Made by a program: the position numbers and the translations under genes. This document shows, one piece after another, positions 31,081 through 31,552 of a stretch of DNA of 31,552 nt. The DNA lies in the NCBI GenBank assembly GCA_046728075.1, contig JBKPDV010000060.1, positions 1 through 31,552 of the forward strand, read 5' to 3'. The DNA is from JBKPDV01 sp046728075. Lineage in GTDB: Bacteria > Acidobacteriota > Thermoanaerobaculia > UBA5066 > Gp7-AA6. The notes below the pieces were generated by a model. It saw only the letters and a program-made list of their open reading frames with translations. It was not told where the DNA came from and searched no databases. Position 1 is the stretch's first letter; every line of letters starts with the position of its first letter.

Positions 31081-31197
31081 GAAGGTTGAAGGTTGAAGGT
31101 CGAAGTTAAGGTTCGAAGAGAGTCGGCGTAGTTTCCAACTTTGATTTTTGAGCTTTGAAGCTACTACTTTGAACCTGGACCTCCTGATTTTCAACCT
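31081..31197. repeat. GAAGGTT heptamer array and degenerate complement
   Basis: GAAGGTT, GAAGGTT, GAAGGTC, GAAGTTA (31081-31108) upstream of the secreted protein start; degenerate complements TTGAACCT and TTCAACCT occur at 31168-31197. Confidence 0.7.
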
Positions 31198-31254
31198 CAG
31201 CCTCTTGTCGGGGACCTGGAATCGACCCGCGAAGGAGGGATCAAACGGTTCTTC

Positions 31255-31552
31255 GTGTTACCCTTACGCGAGACACGCGTGCGTGCTTTCGAGAAAGCCC
31301 CGCCCGAGATCGCGGATATTCTCGCGAAACCCATCAAAGAGCTGGGGTTGAAGCTTGAAGGCTCCCCGCTGGATCGATTCGTCCAGAAGCTTTACCAGGA
31401 GCTCGAACGCAAGGGAATCCGCAAATTTCGGCCGCTCTGCTATCTGACAGACGAGTGGGGTTGTCCTTCGGGAGAGCCGGTGATCGGCATCCCGTTTTAT
31501 CTGGCGGATCGCAAGCTGGCGCGCCTCGAAAAGGAGATGAACGATCTCGAGG
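31255..31552 (+). CDS. Putative zinc-binding metallopeptidase, N-terminal part
   Basis: At least 99 residues before the window edge. The sequence VLPLRETRVRAFEK, LKLEGSPLDRFVQKLYQELE, RPLCYLTDEWGCPSGEPV and IGIPFYLADRKLARLEKE matches, from memory, the N terminus of the family annotated as putative zinc-binding metallopeptidase, in which the H-E-x-x-H region lies further downstream (outside the window). The GTG at 31255 is the best start; GGAGGG lies 15 nt upstream, rather far. The frame is open to 31159 without an ATG. Partial. Confidence 0.7.
   Translation, partial: MLPLRETRVRAFEKAPPEIADILAKPIKELGLKLEGSPLDRFVQKLYQELERKGIRKFRPLCYLTDEWGCPSGEPVIGIPFYLADRKLARLEKEMNDLE

Overview
The window is a GC-rich stretch of bacterial chromosome carrying about 29 genes and no rRNA, tRNA, phage or transposase gene that I can recognise. 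The mix suggests an Acidobacteriota-like heterotroph: a GWxTD-type protein, an adenosylcobalamin-dependent ribonucleotide reductase, MerA-like flavoproteins, and many small secreted or zinc-ribbon proteins. This assignment is inference from gene content and style, because no phylogenetic marker gene is present.

Layout. (1) 1-4827 (+): a three-gene formate dehydrogenase operon whose catalytic subunit has an in-frame UGA (selenocysteine) followed by a textbook bacterial SECIS hairpin; a four-cluster ferredoxin subunit and an NrfD-like membrane subunit follow with 4-bp overlaps. (2) 4944-6692 (-): a pyruvate-oxidase-type ThDP enzyme. (3) 6890-8500: a small secreted protein (-) and a GWxTD-domain protein (+). 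(4) 8557-12980: a secreted BNR/Asp-box protein and a MerA-like flavoprotein (both -), and a divergent glutathione-reductase-like flavoprotein (+). (5) 13184-14625: a secreted DUF1579-like protein, an Mpo1-like membrane protein and an NTF2-like secreted protein. (6) 14855-18679: an ErpA-type Fe-S carrier (-), a small hypothetical protein (-) and class II ribonucleotide reductase nrdJ (+). (7) 18697-25461: secreted, zinc-ribbon, YceI, membrane, PilZ, LldD-type, SpoIIAA-like, alpha/beta hydrolase and [2Fe-2S] ferredoxin genes. (8) 25572-31552: metallo-beta-lactamase-fold, lipoprotein, OsmC, Smr, zinc-ribbon, GGDEF, a large secreted protein, and the start of a putative zinc metallopeptidase cut by the window edge.

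Genes that fit together: the formate dehydrogenase subunits pass electrons from formate through Fe-S clusters to the membrane. The ThDP oxidase and LldD-type oxidase would also feed electrons from organic acids into respiration. ErpA would serve Fe-S enzymes such as these. PilZ and GGDEF proteins are the receiving and producing ends of cyclic-di-GMP signalling, but nothing here links them directly.

The most unusual feature is not a gene. At about ten intergenic places there are short arrays with a strict period of about 7 bp (8 bp once). Each locus has its own heptamer. Most occur as complementary pairs (inverted arrays), and at eight gene ends the stop codon is itself part of, and in register with, the array. 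I also see several genes with no Shine-Dalgarno sequence but a TAnnnT hexamer 6-7 nt before the start codon, which suggests leaderless mRNAs.
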